DNA of 64,000 nt, taken from NCBI GenBank assembly GCA_037043455.1, contig JAWPHD010003276.1, positions 1 through 64,000 on the forward strand. Reading direction: 5' to 3'. The notes below the pieces were generated by a model. The model was not told where the DNA came from and ran no database searches. It saw nothing but the letters and a program-made list of their open reading frames with translations. Source of the DNA: Cyrtodaria siliqua (lineage: Eukaryota; Mollusca; Bivalvia; Adapedonta; Hiatellidae). Made by a program: the position numbers and the translations under genes. Every line of letters starts with the position of its first letter. Positions within the stretch are counted from its first letter, which is position 1. Below are positions 10,837 through 21,176 of the stretch, piece by piece.

Positions 10837-11429
10837 GATAATGTTGTATTTAAATGATACCAAAGAAGCTTTCAATATCAATTAAAAAATAATCTCGTTT
10901 CAAAAAACATAATTTCCCAGCCAACTTCCTTAAATGAAGGAAAATGAAATTTTCAAACTGACTTTCTATTGGTTAGGATGAAGGTCGCTATAATTATTAA
11001 TGACACGTTATTGATTAGCATCTGCCACTTCTGTATTATGGATGCTAGGAATATAAAAATAAATAAAATGAGACTACCGGTATATGATATTGCTGTATTA
11101 TATCGCTGCTATTATTTTTATGGTTGTCTTTTGTGTCATCTGATTATTTTGACTTTTTTCTTGCAAAGTTTCTATAGAAGTTCTGAGTCCAAAGCACAGT
11201 CATACGATTCCCATTCATTTCAGCTTATTTTGTTGAATTTTTTTGCAATATAAGGCCAAATAAAAAAAAACTTTTTATGCAAAAATAGAAAAAAAAAAAA
11301 AACTTTTTCTTTTCTTTTGCCTATTTCTTCTGAACGATTTATCACATAGCATCATGGAAGTGAAACATATCACTGTTCTATATTTTCTGTAATCCACTGG
11401 GCACTGGTGGTATCAGCAAATTATTACCA

Positions 11430-11614
11430 AATTACACAGCAAAAGGGCAAAATATTTCGGTAAGCCATATGATTTGCCTGGATACCATTCAGAGTTTAAG
11501 AGATAAAGAAAATCTCACAATATCTTGCTAAAAAACACGCAAAAAAATGCCTACCTACCTACCCCATTTTTTTAGAGCATGCAATAGGAAACACACCTAT
11601 TCTTTTTTTTGTGC
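11430..11614 (-). mobile_element. MITE-like repeat, copy 2 (inverted)
   Basis: Reverse complement of the 5' part of the repeat at 8090-8395, sharing AGAGCATGCAATAGGAAACA, CACACCTATT and CTCACAATATCTTGC. The two inverted copies sit about 3.2 kb apart in the same intron and could pair in the pre-mRNA. Confidence 0.65.
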
Positions 11615-11660
11615 GCAAGCATTATATATTTAATCATATTGAGCTCTTAAAAACTATAAT

Positions 11661-12205
11661 TGTCTCGCCCACAGAGTGGGAAGCGCGGAACAGCAGTAAC
11701 TTCTCCGGTGGGGACGGCCACATTTTAAATCAACTATATCTCAACAAACATTGCTCGAGTTGTTCTGAAACTTTGTCAGATGCTTTGTTGGGTCAAGGGA
11801 CATCACGTAATGCCAAAATTACCAAGGTCAAGGTCATATTTTGCGTTATTTTCCCAAAACTTAACCTTGGTTAGGTAACTTAACCTCAGTTAACTGTATG
11901 TGATTGCCTCATTTTCTTTGTTTGGGTCTTGGTCATATGTATTGTTGGCATTTGTGGACATCACTGAACGACAAAAATTACCAAGATCAAGGTCATATTT
12001 TGCATTATTTCCACAAAACTACGCCCTGGTTAAACCACTTAACCTCAGTAACTTAACTTCTTATGATTATTTCGCTTTTATTTGTTTGATATTTGGTCAT
12101 ATGAAGTGTTGTCTTTGGTGGACATCAATTAAGCACAAATTTAATAAAATATTTCATATGCGGTTTGCTGCAGTGGGCACCCTCAGACCGAGGTCTTGTT
12201 GCTAT
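11661..12205 (+). repeat. Dispersed repeat with internal duplication
   Basis: Opens TCTCGCCCACAGAGTGGG (a small hairpin). It carries two about 163-bp-spaced units containing AAAATTACCAAGGTCAAGG and its variant (11815 and 11977 regions), and ends near CCGAGGTCTTGTTG. It is non-coding; the apparent frames of 87 and 118 codons merely run through these units. Class unknown. Confidence 0.55.
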
Positions 12206-12411
12206 TTACTGACACCTGCTTGTATTTCATATCCCCAACATGAATTCATTATTTGATACATTGATGCATGCATTTGTATTGTATTCAATGCCATATTATA
12301 ATGGAATATCGGAATTCGTGTTTGTAAAATACAGGTTCCGGTTTATTAACACATGCAGACCAAAATCTAGTGTTAAAAAACATGATTATTGCTCATTTTC
12401 ATTTTTTTGTA

Positions 12412-12945
12412 TTATACCCCAGCAAACTGAAGTTTAGGTGGTAATATATTGGTTTAACCTTGTCCGTCTGTCCGTCCGTCTGTCTGTCTGTAGACGCAAC
12501 CTTGTCCGCGCCATAACTCCTCTCCCACTGAAGCAAATATCACGAAACTTCATAGGTGAACTGCCTGGGGTGAGAGGATGACCCCTATTGATTTTGGGAT
12601 CAGTAGGTCAAAGGTCAAGATCACCGGGACCCGATAATGAATAAACTTGTATGCTCCATAACTCCTCTCTTCCCAAAGTAAATCTCATGAAACTTCATAG
12701 GTGCACTGCCTGTGGAAAGATGATGACTTCTATGAAAATCCTTTTCCGCTACCTAACACAACTCCCCCTAAAGCAAATCTCATGAAACTTCATGGGTAGA
12801 CAGCCTGTGATGAGAGGATGACTCCTATTGATTTTGAGGTCAGGAGGTCAAAGGTTAAGGTCACCATTACCTGATCATGAAGATCATATTCCACTCAATC
12901 TTTACTCAAACGGTAGGGTGCGGAATTGGGGGACTGGTAGCGGGG
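12412..12945 (+). mobile_element. Non-autonomous element with CCGTCTGTC microsatellite
   Basis: The left end ATACCCCAGCAAACTGAAGT is roughly mirrored by GGTAGCGGGGGAATA at the right. A GTCC/GTCT tract (12463-12492) follows, then about 130-bp repeats containing CTCATGAAACTTCATAGGTG and a GGTCAAAGGTCAAGATCACC type block. It is MITE-like with an internal tandem repeat. Confidence 0.6.
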
Positions 12946-12994
12946 GAATAGTTGTTGTCCTTAAAAGGTAGTTTGGCAAGCATCCTACTCCATA

Positions 12995-13385
12995 GAATCA
13001 TTATCACCATCATATTAATCAAAATCATTAGCAGCATCATCACCATCATTACCGATACTACTACCAATAGTCCACCAACACTATCATCATTATCATCATA
13101 TTACCATCATCATCACCACCATCAATACCTTAATCACCATCACTGTCATCGTCATCATCATTATCACTACCACAGTCCCCACCATCATAATCGGATGTCA
13201 CTTATACCATCACCATGACCATCGTCAGCATCATCATCACCACCACCTATACTTACATCACCATCAGTGTCTTCTTTAACATCATCATCACCAGCAATAC
13301 CAACACCACCATCATCATGGTACACTGACACCAGTCCCTAAACCAACCAGGGCTGCCACCACCACCATCATCATCATCATATGGT
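12995..13385. repeat. CAT/CAC/ACC trinucleotide-rich low-complexity tract
   Basis: Imperfect ATCATCACC and CCATCATC repeats that read as poly-His-like in one frame. It lies directly in front of the acceptor of the exon at 13439. It is a pyrimidine/adenine-rich simple-sequence tract, not a gene. Confidence 0.8.
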
Positions 13386-13438
13386 ATTCTGACATAAATA
13401 TCACCATTCTAACTGAAAATCAATTATTCTTGTTTCAG

Positions 13439-13718
13439 CCCAGCGATGTTGACTCTCCTGACGAGGACTACGGCAATTTCCAGATGATACAACTTCACAA
13501 GAAAAATCTTACAAGTGGCCCGGCAGACAAACTGAATAGACGGCTCGAAGAAGTTGAATTAGAAGATCTTGGACAAGCACCTGTTTTACCCGGACAGGAA
13601 CCCGTTGTTAGCAGACATCCCAGCCAACCAAGTGTGGCAGTACCCAGGTCCACGAAAAAGACATCTGTGGTGAAGCGTCTCTCCCAAAGGGTTGTCAGAA
13701 AGTTTATAAGTAAAAAAG
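13439..13718 (+). CDS. Internal exon, YxN-rich signalling-tail gene
   Basis: Acceptor TTATTCTTGTTTCAG ends at 13438, and donor AAAAAAG followed by GTAATA starts at 13719. The exon is 280 nt, phase 0 at its start and phase 1 at its end. The phase matches the next exon at 17585, where G plus AT makes an Asp codon. The 93 whole codons begin PSDVDSPDEDYGNFQM, include a Y-x-N (YGN) and an acidic ELEDLGQAPVLPGQEP stretch, and end in a strongly basic segment (TKKTSVVKRLSQRVVRKFIS) that could bind acidic lipids or act as a nuclear signal. No known domain. Reading on past the donor reaches a stop at 13745, which would give an alternative shorter end if the intron were retained. Confidence 0.7.
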
Positions 13719-13759
13719 GTAATATTGAATTAAAATCAGAGCTCTAGATAAGCTGCGTA

Positions 13760-14280
13760 TCTGCGTCATTTACGCAAATAAATCAGCATGACAAAATGCA
13801 AAAGATTTTGCTCTTAGACTTCGTGTATTAAAAACATAAAAAAAAATATAAGAAAAAGACAAACAAATTATTTCGGTGCATAACGAAACATAAGTATACA
13901 CCGTTTAAAATTTTGCTCATCTACATCTTCAGAATTTATGGTTGTCACTGTAGAATATGTTCATGTACCATAGGACGCAAGACTTGATTAGAACATATTC
14001 AGAACAAATCTACGCTTGACAAAACAAATATTTTATAGATGGGTTTTCGGGTTTATAATTTTAGTTGAAACTGTACAATTTATTATAATGTTAAAGCTGT
14101 TGCACCTTATATAGCATTCAATGTAGACAATTATGGTTGCATTTATGTGCAGAAATATCAAATGTGTAAGAAAATGAAATGAAATCGCATTCATTTGTGA
14201 TTTGTAAATCAAAGTAAAGAATTTAAGAAATTAACTTACGATCAAAATTGTTGTAAGTTGTTTCATAAAACCGGGCCCTG
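13760..14280. other. Intron stretch, no recognisable feature
   Basis: AT-rich; no repeat, exon or RNA gene identified by eye. Confidence 0.4.
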
Positions 14281-14321
14281 GAGTTTAATACTGCTGTCAC
14301 AGACTGTTACAAGGTTCATAC

Positions 14322-14526
14322 AGCCTTAAAAAGTCCTTAAATTTCAGAAGTAGCCTTTAAAAGTCCTTAAATCCACTCAAGCCTTAAAAAGTACTTAAAA
14401 AGTCCTTATATTCTGACAAAATATCATTAAAGGTCCTTGATTTTCAAAAATCGCCGATAATGTTATGAGTTAAACCGGGCCTTAAAAATGGGTTATTAGG
14501 GCCTTAAAAGTCTTTAAAAAGTCCTT
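14322..14526. repeat. CCTTAAAAAGTCCTTAAA degenerate repeat cluster
   Basis: About nine variants of CCTTAAAAAGTCCTTAAA in one orientation, irregularly spaced. This motif type is widespread in animal genomes as a dispersed repeat. It is non-coding. Confidence 0.65.
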
Positions 14527-14679
14527 TAATTTCATAATGATAATTCTGTATGAAGGCTTTGTTAGGTAGGATTAGTTGGAATAAGTATGAGTTGAATCCT
14601 TGTTTTAATGGCTCATCAACACACCATTGTTGTTTAAAGCTGCTCGGTTACTATTTAGTGGATTGTATGGTTCTTTTAC

Positions 14680-14936
14680 ATGCAAGCACCTACATGGTCA
14701 AGGGGTGAAGACGCTGAAATCTTCTTCCCTCTCACCGTCGCAGGTTCGAATCCCACTGGCAGCTTGACTTGTATGTAAGAAACTTAGAAGGTGTCAATCC
14801 ATGTGGATGTTGGGAGGTATACAGAACTGGTTCTACCCAGGAATAAATGGGTGGCCTAAGTCCACCACAAAAATAAATTCATACATAACCTAAAATGTGC
14901 TAAAAATGATTTTAATCACCAAACAAACCTTTTACA
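14680..14936 (+). mobile_element. SINE family A
   Basis: tRNA-like head with B box GGTTCGAATCCC (14744-14755), then GACTTGTATGTAAGAAA, the shared core GGTTCTACCCAGG (14829-14841), GGGTGGCCTAAGTCCACCAC and an ACCAAACAAACC tail. Plus orientation, about 255 bp. Positions 14950-15670 show only a poly-T run (14954-14970) and nothing else I can name. Confidence 0.8.
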
Positions 14937-15670
14937 TGCTCGTGGGATAGACATTTTTTTTTTTTTTTTAATTTCCGATCATCAAATTAATGGTAATCCA
15001 TTTATTCACCCCGTAATAGGTCTGTGAGGGTCGGGGTGGGCCACCCCTCAACAGACCGTACAGATATAGATGTAATATGCATAATATTTATTATATATAA
15101 ACAGTTTTCAAAATATTTAGAAGAAAAGAAAAAAAAATGCATATCATGATTAGAAACTATATATAAATGGGGATTTTTTTAAAAATGTCTTTACAATATT
15201 CAAAAGAAGATTTAAAATACAATTTTGATGAAAGGGGCTCTCTGCAATCTGAAGGTCTTTCAGAACAATTTTATTTGCAAATACACCAGATTGCTGTGTG
15301 TCCCTTTAAATCTTAAAAGCAGTAAACATTTACAAAATTGTCATAATATTTATTTTGTTATTTTAATACGCCATTGACAATTGTAAAGAAATAGGATAGA
15401 CATTCAGTAAATATAATGGCCTCGTCAAGTTATGTACTCAAGGTTTAAGCACAGTGTTTAAGGGTTGCATCTGGTTTAAGGTTACATCTGAAACCTGCAT
15501 ATTACTTTCAACAAAGTCTAAAGTTTGTATATAGAGTTTTCACATATTTATCATCAATTTATTTTGGGATAATTTGTTTGCAGCATTTTCTCTGAAACCA
15601 CTAGACCGAGATTGCTGAAATGTTATATGGATGCTGCAGTTATATAGATTTCACTTCAAAATAAAATAAA

Positions 15671-16897
15671 AATTCAGCTCTACTGGCCAAAGGCCAGGCG
15701 AGCTTATGCGATCACTTTTCTTCTGTCGTCCGTCTGTTAGCAGTTTTATAAAATCGACATCTTCTCTGAAACCACTTCAAGGATTTTGTAAAACTTTATC
15801 ACAATGTTACTTAGGAGGCCCCCTCTCAGATTTGTGTTTTTCACGGGTGCCAGTCATCCAAGATGGCCACCATGGTTAAAATTAGGTCAAATTTAGGGAA
15901 ATTTCAAACAACATCTCCTCCGAAACCACTTGTTCCATTCTAGTGAAATATCATATACATGTTCCTTGGGTTGGCCTCTATCAAGTTTATGTTTTTCGTT
16001 ATTGTCGAATAATCAAAATTGTCACCACGTCAACACAAAGTTTACAGTTATAAAGGCAAAGGCTAAAAATGATATCTTCTCTGAAACCTCTTGAAAGAGT
16101 TTGATGAAACTTAATCACAATGATCTTTAGGGAAGTTCCCTTCAGATTTTTGTTTCTCATGGTCGCCAGTTTTCCAAGATGGCCACGAGAAATCTGAGGG
16201 GAACTTCCCTAAAGGCCCTTCATTTAGTTAAAAACGCTGTATTTTGCCTCATTAAGAAGGTGGGGCTTTCATTTGGCCAGCTTTAATAAAACTCCATGGA
16301 TCATCAGTACAAAATCTAGATATGTATATCGTCACCGTGTTCCGCTTGAATGATTTTTGCCTGATTTGTGGCCCTTTAAAGGTTTTACTACACAAACTTT
16401 ATCTGGACTATTTCTCTTGAACACTTGCCTGGATTTCAACAAAACTGCAGGGATGATCAGTACTAAGTTAGTTATGCATATCATCGCCATATTTCGGTTG
16501 AAAGATTTTTGGCAGAGTTATGACCCTTTTAAGGTTTTTAATACACAATTGTTGGCCGGCTACTTCTCCTGAACTTCTGGCCAGATTTCAGCAAAACCTT
16601 GCAGGAATGATCAGTAGTTTTGTTGATTTGCTCGAGCATCGATGAGTTATGCCTTTGATCGGATCAATCGATTACAATTTTTCATAATCAACTTGACTCC
16701 GTTGTTGAAAATTTTGGCTTATTTCATTCTCTTGTACTAAAATATACAAGAAAATAAAACCAGTTACAGTTTTGCAACAAATCATCACATGTTTATAGCG
16801 GGTAACACAAGCTTTGTACCAACTACTTCTCCTGATCTCCCGATAAAAGCTGTTTTATGCAGTAGAGCAACTACAGGCCCTTTTGGGCCTCTTGTTT
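15671..16897 (+). mobile_element. Helentron/pearl-like non-autonomous element, long copy
   Basis: The 5' end is AGCTCTACTGGCCAAAGGCC, a hairpin pairing CTGGCC with GGCCAG. A GTCGTCCGTCTG tract follows, then several diverged internal units with ATCTTCTCTGAAACC and GATGGCCACC blocks. It ends CAGTAGAGCAACTACAGGCC, then CTTTTGGGCCT and CTTGTTT. The final hairpin is AGGCCCTTTTGGGCCT, and the 5' GCTCTACTG is inverted as CAGTAGAGC. The 3' terminus abuts a SINE B copy beginning at 16901. Confidence 0.75.
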
Positions 16898-16900
16898 AGA

Positions 16901-17186
16901 GGGGGCGTCCGTGGCCGAGTGGTTAACGTCTCTGACTTGAAATCACTTGCCCCTCACCGCTGTAGGTTCGATCCCTCAGGGGCCTATGAATCTTTATGTG
17001 AGGAAGCTATCCAGCTGGCTTGCGGAATGTCGGTGGTTCTACCCAGGTGCCCGGCCGTGCACGAAAATTGCCCGGAGGGGCACCTGGGGTCTTCCTCCAC
17101 CAATGGAAGCTGGAAAGTTGCCATATGACCTTAGCTGTTGGTGAGACTATAAAATCCAATTCAGTCAATTCAATCAATCTTGTTTA
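16901..17186 (+). mobile_element. SINE family B (tRNA-Ser/Leu-like head)
   Basis: The head GTCCGTGGCCGAGTGGTTAA is a good A box of the Ser/Leu type. The B box GGTTCGATCCCT follows at 16965-16976. The body contains the core GGTTCTACCCAGG (17035-17047) and a GCCCGGAGGGGCACCTGGGG block. The tail is CAATTCAGTCAATTCAATCA. It is not a functional tRNA: there is no closed acceptor stem and a long body follows. A minus copy lies at 22519-22789. Confidence 0.85.
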
Positions 17187-17584
17187 GAGGGAAAAAAGGC
17201 AATGTTTATCCCTAAGAGTTCTAAAAAGGGATGGGTTTTAGAGCAGTATAGCAAAACACATTGTCTTTTAACTGTTAACATTGTCATAACCCTTTTATTT
17301 AAATGGAGTCTACATGTGTATAAATGTCTTATAACAAGGCAAAGAAAATGTCGTCTATAAATAAAATTTTAATATTTTAATTAAATGTTTCAGCAGCAGA
17401 GTCTACATTTGGTGTTCCTATACGAATGGAGATTAACAACTTAGTCATAAACATAAATGCCCACTTCCTCATTCCGCACAAGATTGTCATGAAAAAAGCT
17501 TATCCTGAAACACTCGCCTCTTGTTCTTTATTTAGTTGCAAAGTTTCCGCTCTCAGCCCTTGATTTTGTTTCTAAATGTTTCAG

Positions 17585-18174
17585 ATAAGCCCAAAGCAGT
17601 GGCCGATGGAGAGTTGTATCTTGACATGAGTAACACTGAAGTTGTGCAGGAGATGTATGTAGAGCCATCTGACTTGGAGCAGGAGGTTTACCAAAATGAG
17701 GAACTTGTGAAAAAAGGAGAGGCAAGCGCATCAAAACGTCTGGACAAGAACGGGTCAGAAACTGATCTGGAAGATTATGAAAATGCGGACTCTTTTCGGC
17801 GTACAAAAAGGAAAGGGTCGGAAACTGAGCAAGAAGATTATGAAAATACGGACGCTTATAAAAAGTCTGACCATGCCCTGGAAGATTATGAAAATGTTAA
17901 AGATAAGGTGAAACCCCCATCTGTCCCGGCCAAACCCGAAAATGTTAAAGATAAGGTGAAACCCCCATCTGTCCCGGCCAAACCCGAAAATGTTAAAGAT
18001 AAGGTGAAATTCCCATCTGTCCCGGCCAAACCCCCATCTGTCCCGGCCAAACCCCAATCTTTCCCAGTCAGAGGACAAAACGATGAAGACAATTTGGAAG
18101 ACTATGAAAATGCACAATTATTTAAGGTTGCCTCTGATATGCCATACGAAAATGTGACTTTTAAAAAAAAATGA
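17585..18174 (+). CDS. Terminal coding exon, YxN-rich signalling tail with proline-rich repeats
   Basis: The acceptor TCTAAATGTTTCAG ends at 17584. Phase 1 joins the previous exon as Asp, and the stop TGA is at 18172-18174, giving 196 residues. Tyrosine motifs follow one another: ELYLDM, EMYVEP, EVYQNE, LEDYENAD, QEDYENTD, LEDYENVK, LEDYENAQ and MPYENV. Most are Y-x-N, the consensus for Grb2-family SH2 domains, set in acidic contexts suited to tyrosine kinases. Three 16-residue repeats (17890-18033; unit ENVKDKVKPPSVPAKP) plus partial units carry PxxPxK, an SH3-ligand pattern. There is no membrane segment or folded domain here. With the exons at 13439 and 7340, this could be the cytoplasmic tail of a surface receptor or a scaffold. 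That role is inference, and I do not recognise an orthologue. AATAAA hexamers follow at 18328 and 18354. Confidence 0.75.
17890..18033 (+). repeat. 48-bp in-frame coding repeat (3 copies)
   Basis: Units start at 17890, 17938 and 17986 and encode a 16-residue proline-rich module. The third has F for the first P. The length is a multiple of three, so copy-number change preserves the frame. The high identity of units 1 and 2 suggests recent expansion. Confidence 0.9.
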
Positions 18175-18260
18175 TTAGGTAAATTGCCATAAAACAAAAA
18201 CAAAAAATCTGTGATACGTATGATGAAGATATAAACAGGGTCCCGGAGGATACCAGAATG

Positions 18261-18722
18261 ATTGATGAACAAAAAACATTGCTGAAAGAAATTCATCAAA
18301 AATTGTCGATGAACAAAACCGTGTTGAAATAAATTCATCAAAAATTGTGGATGAATAAAACAGTGCTGAAATAAATTCATGCAAATTGTGAATGTACAAA
18401 ACAGTGCTGAAAGAAATTCATCCAAATTGTGGATGAACAAAACAGTGCTGAAAGAAATTCATCCAAAATTGTGGATGAACAAAACAGTGCTGAAAGAAAT
18501 TCATCCAAAATTGTGGATGAATAAAACAGTGCTGAAAGAAATTCATCCAACTTGTGGATGAACAAAACAGTGCAGAAAGAAATTCATAAAAAAATAGTCG
18601 ATCAGCAAAACAGTGCCGAAAGAAATTCATCCAAAATTGTCGATGAACAAAACAGTGCTGAAATAAATTCATCCAAAATTGTCCATGAACGAAACACCCC
18701 TGAAATATATTCATCAAAATTG
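18261..18722. repeat. 42-bp minisatellite downstream of the stop codon
   Basis: About eleven copies of an ATTGTGGATGAACAAAACAG... unit, 42 nt in regular copies. Because 42 is a multiple of three, both strands show long open frames (plus: WMNKTVLKEIHPK type). Copies differ by stops (GAAATAAATT for GAAAGAAATT) and small indels, so no single frame crosses the array. It may lie in the 3' untranslated region of the gene above. Confidence 0.85.
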
Positions 18723-18993
18723 TATGCAAATGATCATGCAGCTTCAACATCAAAATGGTAGTTTCGAGATCTTTTAAAGGAACTGTGGATACGATCTGGA
18801 TGATTAATCGGTGCCAATACAAATACAATACAAACCCCTGATAATCAGCTTCAATTTCGTATGAAGTACGCACATGCATTAAATTATTACGCATATTAAG
18901 TTTGGCTGAATTATTATTTATGAAAATGTTTGTATTGGTACACCAACAACTGTGTATTTTTGTTTTTAAATCATCAAGATTAATTTGTATGAC

Positions 18994-19124
18994 GTTCATA
19001 TTGCTAGCAGCTGTACATAATTAAAGTGTAGTTAGATTGCAAAACAAGAGTTTACTGTATGAGGTTCATATTGCTAGCCGCTGTACATAATTAAAGTGTG
19101 GTTAGATTGCAAAACAAGAGTTTA
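18994..19124. repeat. 70-bp tandem duplication
   Basis: Two near-identical units beginning GTTCATATTGCTAGC (18994 and 19064), each containing GCTGTACATAATTAAAGTGT and ATTGCAAAACAAGAGTTTA. Positions 19130-19870 show nothing else recognised. Confidence 0.85.
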
Positions 19125-19873
19125 TTTCAGCCTTAAAGCAGTAAATATTGGGTACGAATAAATATTGATGATTTATGCACCAAAAAATAGCAGAGTCATC
19201 TAGATTTCCCAGACAGACTATTTTATTAACAAGTTCATCGATTCCTTTACGGAATTTATAGTTAGTGCATAATTATGTACATTGAATTGCAACTGAAAGG
19301 TTTTACTTGTATTTGGATTGACACCCATTATCTTTCAGATGGCCTCAAGTCCCTCTTGTTTTTTTCAGAAAAAATAATTTCTACATGATTTTTTCATGAT
19401 CAAAATAATTGTGAAAAGAAATGGTGAACCAAACAAATTCAATTGTTTTATATATCAGTGCATAAAAACAAGATTAAGTTTCAACAGATATATTTGTCAG
19501 CTAAATTTTAAGGAAAACTATTACCCTTAAATTAAGTAGGACTGTTACTTGATTGCTTTTTAAATGAGAAAGTAATTTAACTTGTATCCACATACATATT
19601 TTGACATAAGGATTACTTTAGAAGAATTGACTTTATTCCATTTCTATAGTTGAAATGTCGAAATTTGTCAGTGAAAGAATTTGATATCGCTAAATATTAA
19701 TAACTCCGATCACAAAAATAACTATGTGATGCTGAGTCTAGATGTCAATAAAGAGTTGCTGCTGTTAACATTTTCCACCAATAATGTTCAATAATTAACA
19801 TTTCGGTTAAAATCATATGTTAACAGATTTAAAATGTAATAAATAGATTATTAAACTGCTGGTTTTGATTATA

Positions 19874-19969
19874 GGAAAATCTTGCACTCGATGGTAGGCG
19901 TGATTTGTTTTTTTCACTAGCTCGTTTGTGAAAAGAACCACATGCCTACCATCAAGTGAAGGATTTCCC
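19874..19969. repeat. Long imperfect hairpin (about 43-bp stem)
   Basis: The arm 19874-19902 (GGAAAATCTTGCACTCGATG and onward) pairs with 19939-19969 (CACATGCCTACCATCAAGTG and onward). The stem continues inward through TTTTTTCAC and GTGAAAAGA to a loop of about 10 nt. It could be a tiny fold-back transposon or a transcribed hairpin, and the size is in the range of animal pre-miRNAs. Nothing links it to a known miRNA. Confidence 0.7.
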
Positions 19970-20126
19970 AAGAACTGATCCGAGCAATTAAATAATCTCT
20001 CCTTTAATCAAACTGGAAATTGGATTATTCCAGCTGTAAGAAACATGTATTAAAATTGAATGAAATCCTGCAAAATAATATTTTGTATATAATGCTTATT
20101 GATATATTATCTTTATATTATCTTTA

Positions 20127-20690
20127 TTGTTTGGGGTGCTTGTTTCAGCCAAAGGTTTTTCAGCAGTAGCTTGATCAATTTAAATAATACGTACATGAAT
20201 TATATATCATTAGAACTGATATTTTTAGTGGTAAATAAAAATACATCAGTTTTGAAAATCGGTTGAGAAATAAATATTTTACAGCCCAAATGATTTTTTG
20301 ATGGGGCTTTTCCCATGTAAATTCCTTGTTGGTGGGACAGCAGAAAATTAGGAAATTTCATATAACTTCAGTTAGCCTTCATATTTTGCTATAAAACTTT
20401 CAGGGTGTCTTAATTTACAAATATCCAACAATTTAAAACCATTTTTGGATAAACATCCTAAAAAAAAACATTTTTCAAATTTTTCATGCAGCAGAATTTT
20501 GCATTGAAAATGCCCCATCAAAAACAGCTTTCGCGCATGAATTTTTATTTCTGAACTGATTTTGAAAAGTAAGATATTTTTATTTACCACTAAAATGTCT
20601 GTTTAACTGATATACAACTTATTTAGGTACGAGATGTATTTTGTCTGAAAAGTCCAAAAAACCTTTGGCTGAAACAAGCGCTCCAAACAA
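20127..20690. mobile_element. MITE with TA target site, copy 1
   Basis: 564 bp. The left end TTGTTTGGGGTGCTTGTTTC and onward is the complement of the right end (...GAAACAAGCGCTCCAAACAA). TA flanks both sides (20125-20126 and 20691-20692). Inverted similarity runs far inward (TAGTGGTAAATAAAAAT against ATTTTTATTTACCACTA, and GATGGGGCTTTTCCC near GCCCCATCA), so the whole element folds back. It has no transposase. A second copy interrupts the satellite at 38849-39414. Confidence 0.85.
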
Positions 20691-21092
20691 TAGGAAAAAT
20701 TAGAATTGATATTTAAATGGTGTGCCTTGCTAGAAAAATATATGAAAATTCATAATGTATATGAAAAAAATGGGATTTTATTTTTACACGCAATGTACAA
20801 AAGAAAATTGTTTTATATACTTTTAATGTTAAATTAACCTCAAATGCCTGTTGTCACAGCAAATTCGATTCTGTTTTAGTTTCCTGTTATTTATGTGTTA
20901 TTTTAAAATCTCTCCTATTACTCCTATTTGTGTCTTTCTGCTTAACTGTTTTAATGAAAGTCATTGAACGAATAGATCTAAATAAATACAATAAACCTTT
21001 TTTCTGTCTTTAAAAGCCAAAAATGTCAAAATTATGTGTCTGCGAATATTATATACAGATTCTACGCAGGTGTCCAGTTTTGTCATATTTTC

Positions 21093-21176
21093 TTGAATTG
21101 CGTTTTAAGGCGCACCAACACATGAAAGATTATATGGCGCCTAACAGGCATGAACATGCCAGGCTCATCCTCCAAA
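21093..21176 (-). mobile_element. SINE family C 3' end, minus strand
   Basis: Reverse complement of the GGCGCCATATAACC...TTAAAAC block (TTTTAAGGCGCACCAACACA here), truncated 5' at the GGATGAGCCTGGCATG block. Confidence 0.75.

Noticed and set aside
12952..13218. 88-codon His-rich frame
   Set aside because: It is a translation of CAT/CAC simple repeats.
16901..16990. tRNA gene with GTGGCCGAGTGGTTAA
   Set aside because: Lacks a paired acceptor stem and is followed by a SINE body and tail; other copies show the same structure.
17394..17570. Possible extra exon after a TTAAATGTTTCAG acceptor
   Set aside because: Phase 1 would work (AAESTFGVPIRMEI...), but the frame runs to a stop without a convincing donor. 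The exon at 17585 fits the phase directly from 13718.
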